Below are positions 17,123-27,542 of a stretch of DNA of 64,000 nucleotides, in pieces. The translations under genes and the position numbers were made by a program. The notes under the pieces were generated by a model. It was given only the letters and a program-made list of their open reading frames with translations. It was not told the DNA's origin and made no database searches. This stretch comes from Saprospiraceae bacterium (GTDB taxonomy: Bacteria > Bacteroidota > Bacteroidia > Chitinophagales > Saprospiraceae), in the NCBI GenBank assembly GCA_016715105.1, contig JADKBO010000020.1, positions 1 through 64,000 on the forward strand, written 5' to 3'. How positions within the stretch are numbered: the first letter of the stretch is position 1; each line of letters begins with the position of its first letter.

Positions 17123-18793
17123 TTACCAACTAGATCCACCGCCACCGCCGAATCCACCGCCTGAAAATCCACCTCCGCCGCCACCGCCGCCGCCTGAAGA
17201 GGCTGGCATGCTGCTGAATGCGCTTTGAATATCCTTAACGCCAGAATCAAATGACTGACCAAATTCTGTGGGCGAAAAAGCGTGCATGCCCATACCGCTG
17301 GTTGTGTACCAAGTGGGTGGGGTAGTCAACAGCCCATCAAACTTTTTAGTCCAGTCTTTGGTATAACCAAACACCATGGCATATGGCAATGTCTTCTCAA
17401 AGTACATGGGGTCATCCTTGAGCATCCTTTCCAATCTATCCTTGTCCGCTTTTTGAATAAACATTTTGAATCCAAGTGTTTCCTGATATAAATGAACACC
17501 TACTTCATTTTTCTTCAACATGTAGATGGTAAAGAAAATGCCAACTATGGCAGCAATTCCCAGACCTATGGCGGGGAAAACAGATTCCAGTACGAGGCAA
17601 AGTACGATTCCAATTGCTAATGCAAAAAACGATAATAATCCTGTAACAATTTGCATCTTTCTGGAAATGGGATAATACATCCTGCTCTTGATATCTTCCT
17701 GGAGATTTGACTTGGCTGCTCCCAAGGAAGTATAAAACTCTTCTTTCAAATCACTTGTCCTCACAGAGTCTCCATCGCGAAACAAACGATTGAAAATGAT
17801 TTGCTCATAAACTTTCGCATCAGCATCTAGATTGCAAATTTTTACCAATTCGTAATCATCTTTGCTCCATTTTTGTTCGTGCCTGATGATCTTCAACAAA
17901 CCATTGTGCGCCCAGTAAGGTAACAATGCCATAATGTCAACATTGTCAGCCTTTTCATCAATAATGGTTCCGGCTTCACTAGGATTAAGTCCCGTTGGTG
18001 GTGTAAATCTCGCAGCTTTGATGATGGGATAATCTTTGCCATATTTACTCCATAGGTAGTAAAACAGACCAATGAACAAACTTCCCAAGGTCAATGCCAC
18101 TGACATTGGACCATATTTTTTCCACCATATCTCCATAGGAGTCGGTGGTGCAATTGCAGAAACAGGTAATTTCACTGCAAATGTAAGACCTTCACCTGCT
18201 TCCAGCCTTCTTGGCACTTTTCCGGAAATTTTATTCCTGCCGTAATTCAAATCTGTGATGGCTTCTGTGCTTCCAAAGGCGCCAATAAACGCTTTATAAT
18301 CACTTGGCTGTAATGAAATATAGTCATCGAAATTGACAGTAAAATTTGCTGCCTCAATGTGTGTATCCCACTGTGTTCCAATGATGTTGTAGTAAAATTC
18401 AGTAAAATCTTCATGGAAAATATATGGCTTTTTCATCTTGTACGATAATTCATATTGATGTTCGCCAGTGATGTAAACGTCCTTATCTCCAATTTTGAAA
18501 ACAAAATTTGATCCCTCTCTATAAGTATCATACTTGTAATCCTTTACCACAGCGTCGGAGATTTTAAAGTCCACAACTTCGCCGCCTTCAACTTTGTATC
18601 TGTAGGGTATAAACCTTAAAATGCCACGCCTTTGTTCTGTGAAATCAACCAAGATGGTTTCTTTCACATCTACCCATCCAGACTGATTGAGTTTTATATC
18701 AATGTCATAGTTTTTGATGTAATACCCTTGTGAAAAGAGTACCATATGTGAGAAAACCAGTATAAAACTTACCAAACGTGTTTTAACTTTCAT
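17123..18793 (-). CDS. DUF2207 membrane protein
   Basis: 556 residues. A signal peptide (ending near MVLFSQG) leads into an extracytoplasmic DUF2207 domain (YYIKNYDIDIKLNQSGWVDV, then RRGILRFIPYRY). A transmembrane segment (MSVALTLGSLFIGLFYYLW) follows near residue 232, and two more near residues 395-435. The C-terminus is a glycine-rich tail (SSGGGGGGGGGFSGGGFGGG). The layout matches membrane proteins commonly found beside LemA, and LemA is indeed the next gene upstream. The role is probably in envelope maintenance but is not established. Confidence 0.85.
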   Translation of the reverse strand: MKVKTRLVSFILVFSHMVLFSQGYYIKNYDIDIKLNQSGWVDVKETILVDFTEQRRGILRFIPYRYKVEGGEVVDFKISDAVVKDYKYDTYREGSNFVFKIGDKDVYITGEHQYELSYKMKKPYIFHEDFTEFYYNIIGTQWDTHIEAANFTVNFDDYISLQPSDYKAFIGAFGSTEAITDLNYGRNKISGKVPRRLEAGEGLTFAVKLPVSAIAPPTPMEIWWKKYGPMSVALTLGSLFIGLFYYLWSKYGKDYPIIKAARFTPPTGLNPSEAGTIIDEKADNVDIMALLPYWAHNGLLKIIRHEQKWSKDDYELVKICNLDADAKVYEQIIFNRLFRDGDSVRTSDLKEEFYTSLGAAKSNLQEDIKSRMYYPISRKMQIVTGLLSFFALAIGIVLCLVLESVFPAIGLGIAAIVGIFFTIYMLKKNEVGVHLYQETLGFKMFIQKADKDRLERMLKDDPMYFEKTLPYAMVFGYTKDWTKKFDGLLTTPPTWYTTSGMGMHAFSPTEFGQSFDSGVKDIQSAFSSMPASSGGGGGGGGGFSGGGFGGGGGSSW

Positions 18794-18872
18794 TGACTTA
18801 TGGGTGTTTTGCTGCAGTAAGCTGCATTGATAAAATCTGATGATTTACTTCGTGAAATGACCTATAGGTATC

Positions 18873-19421
18873 TTAAAACTGAACAGTTGGATTGCTACGT
18901 TCTTCCTTGTTTTCCAATTCGAAGTAATCATATTTATGAAAGCTAAATGCATTTGCAATGAGGTTTGAAGGGAATGCTTCAACCGCAGTATTATTGTCTC
19001 TCACCAGTGCATTGTAATACCTTCTGGAATTGGCCAAATTTTCTTCAATTTCTGCCAAGTTCTTTTGTAAATCCAAAAAGGCAGTATTTGCTTTAAGGTC
19101 AGGATAACTTTCTGCTAGTGCAAACAATGATTTTAAAGAACCAGCTAGCGCAGATTCAGCCTGAGCTTGCCCAGCTACATCTCCTGCACCCACACTCATG
19201 GCCATGTTTCTAGCTTTAATGACCCTTTCCAAGGTTTCTGATTCGTGCGTGGAATAACCTTTAACGGTATTTACCAAGTTTGGAATGAGGTCATATCTTC
19301 TTTTGAGTTGTACGTCAATTCCACTCCAACCTTCTTCCACTCTGTTTTTTAATGATACAAGTTTGTTGTAAAAAAAGCCAAGTGCAAGTGCAAGTACTAC
19401 GATTAAAATAATAAATGTCAT
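18873..19421 (-). CDS. lemA: LemA family protein
   Basis: 182 residues. One N-terminal membrane helix (FIILIVVLALALGFFYN) is followed by the long-helix LemA signature NRVEEGWSGIDVQLKRRYDL and IPNLVNTVKGY. Near the end come the RRYYNALVRDNNTAVEAFPS and NLIANAFSFHKYDYFEL motifs. It precedes the DUF2207 gene by about 80 bases on the same strand, a common pairing. LemA proteins sit in the inner membrane with the helical part outside; their biochemical role remains unclear. Confidence 0.9.
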   Translation of the reverse strand: MTFIILIVVLALALGFFYNKLVSLKNRVEEGWSGIDVQLKRRYDLIPNLVNTVKGYSTHESETLERVIKARNMAMSVGAGDVAGQAQAESALAGSLKSLFALAESYPDLKANTAFLDLQKNLAEIEENLANSRRYYNALVRDNNTAVEAFPSNLIANAFSFHKYDYFELENKEERSNPTVQF

Positions 19422-19592
19422 GATAATTATTTGTTGATTTTGATTGATTAATACCTTGATAACACTAGATAACCTTCAGTAAGTTTCGTTTGTGCGATAA
19501 TGAAGTCAAAAAGACGACGAATATACTATGCTATTCGACATATGGTATATACGGGCATGGTAGTGGCGAAATGCTTTTCGCCTAAAACATTG

Positions 19593-20770
19593 TCACACCA
19601 ATAACCAAGCAGCCAAACCACTACCCACCTCCAAAGCATTTTCATCAATGTCGAAAGTTGGAGTATGAACAGGACTAGTGATGCCTTCTGCCACATTTCC
19701 AGTGCCCAATCTGTAAAAACAAGCGGGCATGACTTGCGTGTAATAGGAGAAATCTTCAGCAGTGAGTCTGATTGGAAGCTCCTCTACCTGCTCTTTTCCC
19801 AAATAGTCAATCATTTTTTGCTTTATGGTGTCTGACAATGGTACGTCATTGATCAAACTTGGATAACCAACCGAAATATAAACTTCACAAGTTGCACCCA
19901 TGGCTTTTGCCGTAAGTTCACAAATTTGCTTGATGTGTTCATGCGCTTCATACCTCCATTTTTCGTCCATGGCCCGAAAAGTCCCCTCCATCTTTACTTC
20001 ATCAGGAATGATATTGGTGGCACCACCAGTAGAATTAATTTTGCCGATGGTCAATACACTTGGTGAAATAGGATTATTTCGTCTACTGATTACTTGCTGC
20101 AACGCTGTAATGATTTGTGCAGCAACCAATATGGTATCAACAGCGGTATGAGGTGTAGCTGCATGCCCGCCTTTACCACGAACTGTGAAATACAATTCAT
20201 CAGCGGATGCCATGTATTGTCCTGATCTGATGCCCACGTTACCTGCCATCATAGATGGATAGACGTGTTGACCAAGGATAAATTCGGGATATGTTTTGCC
20301 AAAAGCTCCCTCCTCCAGCAATAAACTGGCACCTCCCGGGTGTTTTTCTTCACCAGGTTGAAAAATGAAGTCTATTTGACCTGATATTTTTGATTTTAAT
20401 GCATTGAGAATGAGGATGGCACCCATCAAAGAGGAACTGTGGACGTCGTGTCCACAGGCATGCATTTTCCCGGGTACTTGAGATTTATAAGATTTGTCAC
20501 TGACTTCAGCGATAGGAAGTGCATCCATATCTGCTCTGTAAGCCCTTCTTATTCCAGGTAAATCACCGGTGAGTGTTGCAACTATTCCCGTACCACCCCA
20601 ACCAAAAGTGTGTGGAATTTGATGTTCATCCAAGAAAGCTTGATATAATTACTTGTGTTTATTTCTTCGAATGACAATTCAGGATGCGCGTGAAGATAGT
20701 GTCTATAAGCTTGGATTTCACTTTTGTATTTTTTGGCTAATCCTTTTATTTCTTGAATGGTTATACTCAC
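19593..20770 (-). pseudogene. M20 family amidohydrolase, frameshifted (likely a sequence error)
   Basis: The GTG start at 20770 overlaps the true stop of the preceding glycosyltransferase. The first frame reads MSITIQEIKGLAKKYKSEIQ and AHPELSFEEINTSNYIK, then breaks at 20637-20642, where one base is missing. The second frame resumes FLDEHQIPHTFGWGGTGIVA and runs to the stop. The joined product of about 391 residues has the M20 metal-site motifs MHACGHDVHSSSLMGA and FQPGEEKHPGGA (with the general-base Glu), and HVYPSM. It would hydrolyse N-acyl or similar amide bonds of amino acids in the cytoplasm. It is the third gene of the recR unit. All motifs are intact, which argues against real decay. 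Confidence 0.85.
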
Positions 20771-22691
20771 TGCTGTTTTAAATTTGATAGTACAATTTTG
20801 ATGTCTTGTACAGGGTGATAATATTTAGCGTAACAAATATCGGCTTTTTCATCTGTGTCTACAAAGTTTCCTTGAATGAGTTCGCCTATGATATTTTGTG
20901 TTGTAAAATACCCGGTGCCAATGCAGGTAAGTTGTGAGCCGCTTGCAAATTGTGGTAAGCAACCAAGGTTGTTTTACCAATGATGGTTTGAAACAACTTC
21001 TTCACAGAGACCTTATTGACAAAAATGGAAAGGGGTAGCAGTAGCAATGAAAAAACGATGTCGACCAGCCTTTTCAACCTCAAATAAAGCGGTTTGGCCA
21101 AATTGTAAGTTGACTCAACCGAATATATTTCTCCCTTATTTTTACTTGACTTACTTCCAACAATGGCTTGTGATCGTTGGCCAGCAATTTTATAATGAAT
21201 GTCTGTCATCGGGAAGCTCATCAGTTCCAAAATCTTTGACATTTTCATTGAGGCTGCATCAAAAACCACTTCATTGGGTTTCAGGGTTTTGATCACTTCT
21301 GTTAAATTACCGACATGATTGATGTAGGCAGAAGACACATCGTTTTCGTCAGGAGACACAGTTCCGATGATTTCATTGTTTTTATCCTGTGACATGATTT
21401 CAAACAATGCTTTACTTCTCAATTCATTGGCAACGAATAGTATTTTTTTCCCTTCTGCGCTTGCGTTTCTCCATATTTGACCGACGAATCGTAAACCAAG
21501 AAATATGAAATACGTAAATATCAAACCCAAAAATAACACTACTCGGCTATTTCTAAATTCCACAGGTAAGAGTGCATAAATCATTAAAATGACGATGGCT
21601 GCTACCAAAATGCCCGCATTGAGGTATTTGCGTTTTGCATATTGATCATACCATCCAAAAAACCAAACACAGATGACAATGGTTAAGGCGGCGAGCATGG
21701 ATGTAATGGTTATGTTCTTGGGCTCGTAATATCCAAAATCATTGAAATAAATCCTGCCCCATAAAAGCTGAACTCCCACATAAGTCATTATGCCAAATGC
21801 CAAGCCCAACATTGGTTTCCACAGCGACAAAAAGAGATTTTTTAAATAATGGATAGTTCCAATGATGGCAATGGCAATCTTCAAAAAAGGAACAAATAAG
21901 GTAGACTTTGACTGAAAATGCTTTTCTGCATAAATAGACATGGCTTGGTAAAAGCTTTTATGGTATTTGATGCTCGTTTTTTTAGTGCTTTCTCCTTTGA
22001 AATGCACAATTTTGGCTGCTGGTAAATAATGTATTTTAAATCCACTGTCCAGAATTCTTTTGGACAAATCGATGTCTTCGCCGTACATGAAAAAGTGATC
22101 ATCAAATCCTCCAAGTTGTTGCAATAAAGTAGTCTGAGTAAACATAAATGCTCCTGTAAGTACTTCAATATCAGCATTTTCTGCCTGGATGATGTGTCCT
22201 AGATAATAATTATTGAAACTTTTGGAAGTAGGAAACAATCGGTACAAACCAGTCATTTTGCAAAAGGAAGACCACAAGGTAGGCAAGCCACGTTTGGATT
22301 CAGGAAGGTATGTTCCGCTTCCATCAACCATTTGGGCTCCGACAGCACCTGTTTGTGGATTTTGTTCCATGTAATTAAAACAAACTTCCAGTGTATGTTC
22401 TGATAATAAAGTATCTGGGTTGAGTATGAGCGTGTATTTCCCGCGCGCGATGTCTATCCCCTGATTATTTGCTGATCCAAAACCCAAGTTATGCTCATTG
22501 GCGATGACTATGACTTCGGGAAAATTTTGTCTGAGAGCTCCGACGCTGCCATCTATTGAGTGGTTGTCTACAACTATTATCTCAATGCTTCTGTGACCAC
22601 TGTTTGCATGTATAGATTCGATACATCGGAATAAAAAATCCCTGACGTTATAATTGACAATGACAATGCTGATATCTATTGGCAAAATCAA
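20767..22691 (-). CDS. GT2 glycosyltransferase fused to a degenerate sugar-transferase-like membrane module
   Basis: The uninterrupted frame ends at 20886. A missing base in the CCC run at 20911-20913 hides a natural tail (YFTTQNIIGELIQGNFVDTD...) ending at 20767. Residues 1-250 are a GT-A fold: ISIVIVNYNVRDFLFRCIES, VVDNHSIDGS, LILNPDTLL, GGFDDHFFMYGEDIDLSKRI. Several membrane helices (about 275-410) follow, then a Rossmann-like stretch (KKILFVANELRSKALFEIMS) and a short LKRLVDIVFSLLLLPLSIFV segment reminiscent of bacterial sugar transferases but lacking their catalytic block. It would add a sugar to a lipid-linked glycan. It overlaps recR upstream by 4 bases. Confidence 0.8.
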
Positions 22692-23305
22692 TTTGACCCA
22701 TTTTGGTGATAAGGCGTTCGCGATAAAATAGACCTGCCAAGTGTAAACTCATCTGCATATTCCAATTCGCCACCAAAAGAAACCCCTCTGGCGATGGTAC
22801 TGATCTTTACATTGCTATCAGCTAGTAATTTGGAAATGTAAAAGATGGTGGTCTCGCCGTCAATGGTTGGGCTGACTGCCATGATCAATTCTTCCACACC
22901 TTCTGACTTTACCCGCTGAATCAAACTTTCAATATAAAGATTTTCAGGGCCAATTCCATTGATCGGGGAGATCACTCCACCCAGAATGTGGTACAAACCA
23001 TTGTATTGTTGCGTATCTTCAATGGCCAACAAGTCCCGTAAATTTTCTACCACACAAATGACTCTTTTGTGACGGCTGGTGGATGCACAAATATCACATA
23101 TGTCATTATCAGCCACCAGATTGCAACGTTTGCATTGTTTGATTTTAGTATTGAGTTGTACCAAAGCGTCCACCAAAATTTCCGATTTATGATTTTGATC
23201 TTGGATGAGGTGGAGGGCGAGACGCAATGCTGTTTTTCTACCTATTCCTGGTAAACTTGCGATGGCGTTGACTGCTTGCTCCAATATTTTTGATGGATAA
23301 TTCAT
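22688..23305 (-). CDS. recR: recombination protein RecR
   Basis: 205 residues, the usual length. An N-terminal helix-hairpin-helix (ASLPGIGRKTALRLALHL) is followed by a four-cysteine zinc finger (CKRCNLVADNDICDIC, about 57-72). Then comes a Toprim domain (RVICVVENLRDLLAIEDTQQ, GLYHILGGVISPINGIGPEN) and the conserved GGELEYADEFTLGRS ending. RecR works with RecO and RecF to load RecA on gapped DNA. It is the first gene of a leftward unit with the glycosyltransferase and amidohydrolase, linked by overlapping ends. Confidence 0.95.
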   Translation of the reverse strand: MNYPSKILEQAVNAIASLPGIGRKTALRLALHLIQDQNHKSEILVDALVQLNTKIKQCKRCNLVADNDICDICASTSRHKRVICVVENLRDLLAIEDTQQYNGLYHILGGVISPINGIGPENLYIESLIQRVKSEGVEELIMAVSPTIDGETTIFYISKLLADSNVKISTIARGVSFGGELEYADEFTLGRSILSRTPYHQNGSN

Positions 23306-23575
23306 CTGGTGAGTTATACTGATTGTTGTGCCGTAAAATTAAACTAATTGTTTTAAATATTATGCTTTTTCAAAATGTCTTATGGAACGCCATAAATATT
23401 GATTTGTTTGGGTTTATATTTTAAAAAAATAGTTTTCCAATAAATATTGCACCAATCGACATCTTAAAACTGATTTGACCTCGTATATACCAATGTTGAA
23501 TGATTTTGCTTCTGGACAATCTTATTCAAGGGATCATTTATATTACGATATGCTTTTCTAAACTGAAGAAGTTAA

Positions 23576-25055
23576 ATGCTGCATGGTAGTTCTTTGAATT
23601 TTACAGATGTCAGGAACTGGATTAATGTTTGGCTACTCCAACGTACCCTTATTTCTATACTCTTTTTACTCCTTTTTCAATCAGTTTTTTGGCCAAGAAC
23701 AGGTAGGACTCCGAATGGGTAATTACGCTGGTTCTTGGAGTACGGCAATCAATCCTGCAAATAGCGCTTATTTTTCAGGTAAATGGGACATTGGAATGGG
23801 GTCCTTTGGCTTCTTTGGTGACAACGACATTTTGTATCTTAAAGAAACTTCCGTACAAAAGGCAATCATTCATAGCAATAAAATAATGCTATTTTCTAAT
23901 GAAAAAAATGCGATTGAAGCAGAAAAAGGGTCCATCATTGGCATTTATGATGTAGGTCAAATTTCAAATTTTGGCCAGCTATTGGCTCGTGTGGATGGCC
24001 CTTCCTTTTTATTTAAAGTTAACCAAAATTATACACTAGGATTATCCTCTGGTACTCGAGTAAATATAGGTTTTCAAAACTTGCCTCGAGATTTATCGTC
24101 AAGCCAATTTGATAATTTTGCTTCAATTAAGAGTCAAAGTTTACCTCAGCTGAAAGGAAGTGCGATGGTATGGAGTGAAATAGCTCCAAATGTGAGTTAT
24201 CATTCAACTGGTGATTATGATTTTTCAATCGGAATTACGCCAAAGTTATTAATTGGGCATGAATCAGCTTATTTAAAATCAGAAGATTTGGCCATTAAAT
24301 TAGGTATGGATTCTAGCCTTTATTATGCCGGGAATTTGAATTTTGGTCTTACTCACGCTAATTTGACAAGCCAAGAAGTAGGTTTGAAGGTTTCAGGATG
24401 GGGTAGTGGATTGGATGTTGGTTTTGCTTTTGGAGCACAAGAATTTACGAAATCCGAGGTACCAAAGTACAAGTGGAGAGCGGGATTTGCCATGCTAGAC
24501 TTGGGATTTATTTCCTATCATAAGAAAGCTTCTAAATATGAGCTTCCATTAGACGAAAGTCAAAGAGCAGGCTCGATAGAAAATGGTGAACCCAAAACGG
24601 TCAATTCTTTGACTACTTTTAAAGAAAGATTTATCAATGACACTGCCCAAATGCATGGATACACCATTTTTACACCAGCGGCATTATCAGCGCACTTTGA
24701 CTATCACATCGTATCTGATTTATATATGGGTATTTTGATGATTCAAAAAATACCATTGGGTGCAAACGCCTTAAAAAGACCTTCTAGTTTGATCCTTTCA
24801 TCCCGTTTTGAAAGAAAATGGTATTCGATTGGCACTTCACTATCTTTAGTAAACTGGAAAAATTTGCAACTTGGAATGTCTGCAAAACTTGGTTTTTTAT
24901 ACTTTGGTACTGAAAATTTGATGGCGTTGGCTTTTAACAAAAAACGCCTTTATAGCACGGACTTTTATGTGGGAATGAAAATCAATGATTTTACTTTTGG
25001 GTCCAATAGGAAGGAAAGGAACAAGACCAAAAGAGTAAAATGTCCAACTTTTTAA
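23576..25055 (+). CDS. DUF5723-like outer-membrane protein, frameshifted in signal peptide
   Basis: The open frame from 23607 lacks a sensible signal peptide. In the next frame an ATG at 23576 gives MLHGSSLNFTDVRNWINVWL, then LISILFLLLFQSVF, which joins GQEQVGLRMGNYAGSW if the T6 run at 23685-23690 is one base too long. The mature protein begins VGLRMGNYAGSWSTAINPAN, typical of DUF5723/porin-like families, with alternating beta-strand sequence to the end. The expected place is the outer membrane and the role is unknown. It diverges from recR over a ~270-base gap in which I see nothing else. Confidence 0.7.
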
Positions 25056-25170
25056 ACTGTTGCTGCGTTAGGAAGGAGTTTTAGCGTTTATGGTTATTGT
25101 ATAATTAAATGTTTATTTGTTTTGATTAATATCACCCTGATCCTATTGTTGAAATCAGTATGTTTTGAAG

Positions 25171-25548
25171 CTATCTCTTTTGTTTCAATTGGAAAACATT
25201 ACCTTCTGGGTCTTCGCCGTCACATAGTACATAAGGATAATTTTCCCAAACCATGATATCTCTCATTTTTACCTTTTTGGCAATAAGGGTATCTCTTACT
25301 TTGGCCAGATCTTCATAGATTTCAAATACCATTTTAGTATTGGTTTCCGATTGAAGATATTGGGCACTTTCACTTAAATAAGACTCGCCGATCTGATGCA
25401 GTCCAATTTTACAATTCCCTGCTTGCAGTAGAATCCATTGACTTGGGATTTCTTCAATGATTTCGAGCTCCAAAATTCCAACATAGAAATCTTTGAGTTT
25501 CTCAAAATTTTGCACAAAAATGATGATGGTTTCTAAGTTGAATTTCAT
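25171..25548 (-). CDS. VOC superfamily protein (glyoxalase/bleomycin-resistance fold)
   Basis: 125 residues, one VOC unit. It opens MKFNLETIIIFVQNFEKLKD and FYVGILELEI, and has GNCKIGLHQIGE in the middle and the closing PYVLCDGEDPEGNVFQLKQ. In such folds H and E residues at the ends of the beta-alpha units bind a metal; H52 and the final E are candidates. It starts 10 bases after the stop of a second VOC gene, so the two are transcribed together. The substrate cannot be predicted. Confidence 0.85.
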   Translation of the reverse strand: MKFNLETIIIFVQNFEKLKDFYVGILELEIIEEIPSQWILLQAGNCKIGLHQIGESYLSESAQYLQSETNTKMVFEIYEDLAKVRDTLIAKKVKMRDIMVWENYPYVLCDGEDPEGNVFQLKQKR

Positions 25549-25558
25549 GACTATTTTT

Positions 25559-25951
25559 TTAATTCATTGGAGTACAAATCTCAATCAAAAAGCCATCAAG
25601 GTCTCTCACATAAGCGACTATTTGCCCCCAAGGTTTTTCTTTCGGATTTTCTAAAATCGTAGCACCCGCTTTTAAAGCACTTGAAACAGTTTCTGCTACA
25701 TTTTCTGTAGTAAAACCTATTTCGATTCCAAAGGGCTTTTGGTCCAAGCTACTTTCTAAAAAACCAGCTTTTAAAATTGTTTTTGCAAGCGAAATGGAAG
25801 CAAAGGATAGGGTAGTGTCTCCAACGAGTAATTCACCATAGTCATTTTCAGGACTCACAAATTTTCTAGAAAAGCCAAAGGCTTCCTCGTAAAACTCAAC
25901 TGATTTTGTTACATCTTCAACGTATAAAATTGTGTAGCCAAATTTTACCAT
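25559..25951 (-). CDS. VOC superfamily protein, glyoxalase-like
   Basis: 130 residues. MVKFGYTILYVEDVTKSVEF, then YEEAFGFSRKF, and the end QIVAYVRDLDGFLIEICTP are classic of single-domain VOC proteins; the final E (LIEICTP) is the usual metal ligand. The first ligand position is Y/T rather than H, so metal binding is uncertain. The gene lies between the CrtA-like gene (52-base gap) and the other VOC gene (10-base gap) at the tail of the ABC-transporter run. Confidence 0.85.
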   Translation of the reverse strand: MVKFGYTILYVEDVTKSVEFYEEAFGFSRKFVSPENDYGELLVGDTTLSFASISLAKTILKAGFLESSLDQKPFGIEIGFTTENVAETVSSALKAGATILENPKEKPWGQIVAYVRDLDGFLIEICTPMN

Positions 25952-26003
25952 CTTTTATCTTTTTATTAAATGATCAATCTTGAATATAATGGGTAATGTA
26001 TTT

Positions 26004-26702
26004 TTAAAAATGAAGTGAAACAGATAAACCTGACCAATTTCCTATGCTTTTCTCTGGAATAAATCTTGCAAATAATTCTTCACTGTACCATTGCAATTCC
26101 TTTGTTTTTTTAATGGCGCCTAAGTGAGTAACATTCGAATAGGCATACTTTTTCATAGCCTCTTCACTTTCCCACAAACTGATGGTTGCTTGTTGTATCC
26201 AAGGCCATTCCCCAACGCCAATGGATAATATTCTTCCTTCTGCTTTTGCAATGGCTTTGCTGGTTTCTGGAACATATTTCCAAAACTGAAAAAGTTTGTA
26301 CCACTTGATGCTCGCTCGGGTCAAAACCATTCTTTGTTGGGTATTTGTTTCTTTAGGTTGAATATCAAAAGGCATTATTTGATCCCAAGTCCCATGAGCT
26401 GCATAAGCCCTGCCTACCAAAGTAAAAACTTCATCGCAATGGCTTTTATATTCTAAAAAAGCATCATGATGGTTGAGAAATGCTTCCATGTTTTGACCAT
26501 CTTTCCAGACCATCATCAGGGCGTAAACACCAAAATTTGGTTTGATATTAAAACCCAATCCGCTACCACTTCCCATCAACTTTGAAAATGTGCAACCATT
26601 TGTTTTTGCAAATTCTGCAGGTAAACTCGCCATTTGTTTAAACGCCCAAAGCTTCGATCCTTTTTTCAATCTGAATAAAGTAAATGAAATCTTTTGGTCC
26701 AT
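26004..26702 (-). CDS. spheroidene monooxygenase (CrtA)-like protein
   Basis: 232 residues. The opening FTLFRLKKGSKLWAFKQMAS is followed by FSKLMGSGSGLGFNIKPNFG and VYALMMVWKDG, then MVLTRASIKWYKLFQFWKYV and VGEWPWIQQATISLWESEEA. This pattern matches CrtA-like proteins, which carry antibiotic-biosynthesis-monooxygenase-type folds. CrtA proper adds a keto group to carotenoids, but many Bacteroidota relatives sit away from carotenoid genes, as here. It begins 11 bases after the ABC ATPase stop, so it is probably in that operon. The substrate is unknown. Confidence 0.7.
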   Translation of the reverse strand: MDQKISFTLFRLKKGSKLWAFKQMASLPAEFAKTNGCTFSKLMGSGSGLGFNIKPNFGVYALMMVWKDGQNMEAFLNHHDAFLEYKSHCDEVFTLVGRAYAAHGTWDQIMPFDIQPKETNTQQRMVLTRASIKWYKLFQFWKYVPETSKAIAKAEGRILSIGVGEWPWIQQATISLWESEEAMKKYAYSNVTHLGAIKKTKELQWYSEELFARFIPEKSIGNWSGLSVSLHF

Positions 26703-26713
26703 TTGTTTTGGTG

Positions 26714-27529
26714 CTAGAAACTTCCTCCGTGCGTTGATGCTACATTCATCATGGTATCTTCCACAAAGTGGACAAGTTCTGTGTATCGTTGGTCACGTTT
26801 CATCTCTCGTGATCTTTTCAGCGGAAGGTCTATATTGATATGTTCTACAAACTTGGAAGGTGGTGCCTTCATGATGTAAATATCGTCAGCAAGGTAAACC
26901 GCCTCGCTGATGTCATGCGTGACAAAAATAATAGTGGATTGGAACTGGTCCCAAAGTTTGGTCAGTAAGTCTTGCATTTGCAATCTGGTTTTGATATCCA
27001 GTGCACCAAATGGTTCGTCCATCAACAATATTTCCGGATTGGCCAATAAACTTCTGGCGATGGCTACTCGTTGCAACTGACCGCCCGATAAAGTAGGATA
27101 AATGGCATATTTATGCTGGTGACCTTCAAGGCCAACCAATTTGATCATTTCCATGGCCTTTTCCTCTCGTTCTTTTCGGCCGATGCCTTTAAATTCTAAT
27201 GAAAGTGCCACATTTTCCAAAACCGTTTTCCAAGGCAAAGAACTGTATTGCTGGAAAACCATACTGACTCTCGTATCTTTATCCAATTCCTTGCCATTCA
27301 CAAAAACTTGGCCTTCTGTTGGCTTTTGTAATCCAGATATATAACGTAATAGGGTAGACTTTCCGGCACCTGACATGCCAAGGATGACAACAAATTGACC
27401 TTGGTTTGGCTTGTCTTCAATGATGAGATTGAGGTCTTTGATGATCCAGTTCTGACCACCATCATAACTCTGACCTATACCTTTTAATTCAATAACATTC
27501 TGATGATTTGGATTATCTACCTGTTGCAT
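26714..27529 (-). CDS. ABC transporter ATP-binding protein (nitrate/sulfonate/taurine class)
   Basis: 271 residues. Walker A is GMSGAGKSTLLRYISG, the Q-loop MVFQQYSSLPWKTVLENVAL, the signature TLSGGQLQRVAIARSL, Walker B ILLMDEPFGALD, and the switch His lies in IFVTHDISEAVYLADDIYIM. The EAVYLAD segment and size match TauB/SsuB-type ATPases. It powers the permease encoded immediately upstream (13-base gap). The binding-protein gene before that carries an OmpA domain. Confidence 0.93.
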   Translation of the reverse strand: MQQVDNPNHQNVIELKGIGQSYDGGQNWIIKDLNLIIEDKPNQGQFVVILGMSGAGKSTLLRYISGLQKPTEGQVFVNGKELDKDTRVSMVFQQYSSLPWKTVLENVALSLEFKGIGRKEREEKAMEMIKLVGLEGHQHKYAIYPTLSGGQLQRVAIARSLLANPEILLMDEPFGALDIKTRLQMQDLLTKLWDQFQSTIIFVTHDISEAVYLADDIYIMKAPPSKFVEHINIDLPLKRSREMKRDQRYTELVHFVEDTMMNVASTHGGSF

Positions 27530-27542
27530 GGATTGTCTGTTT

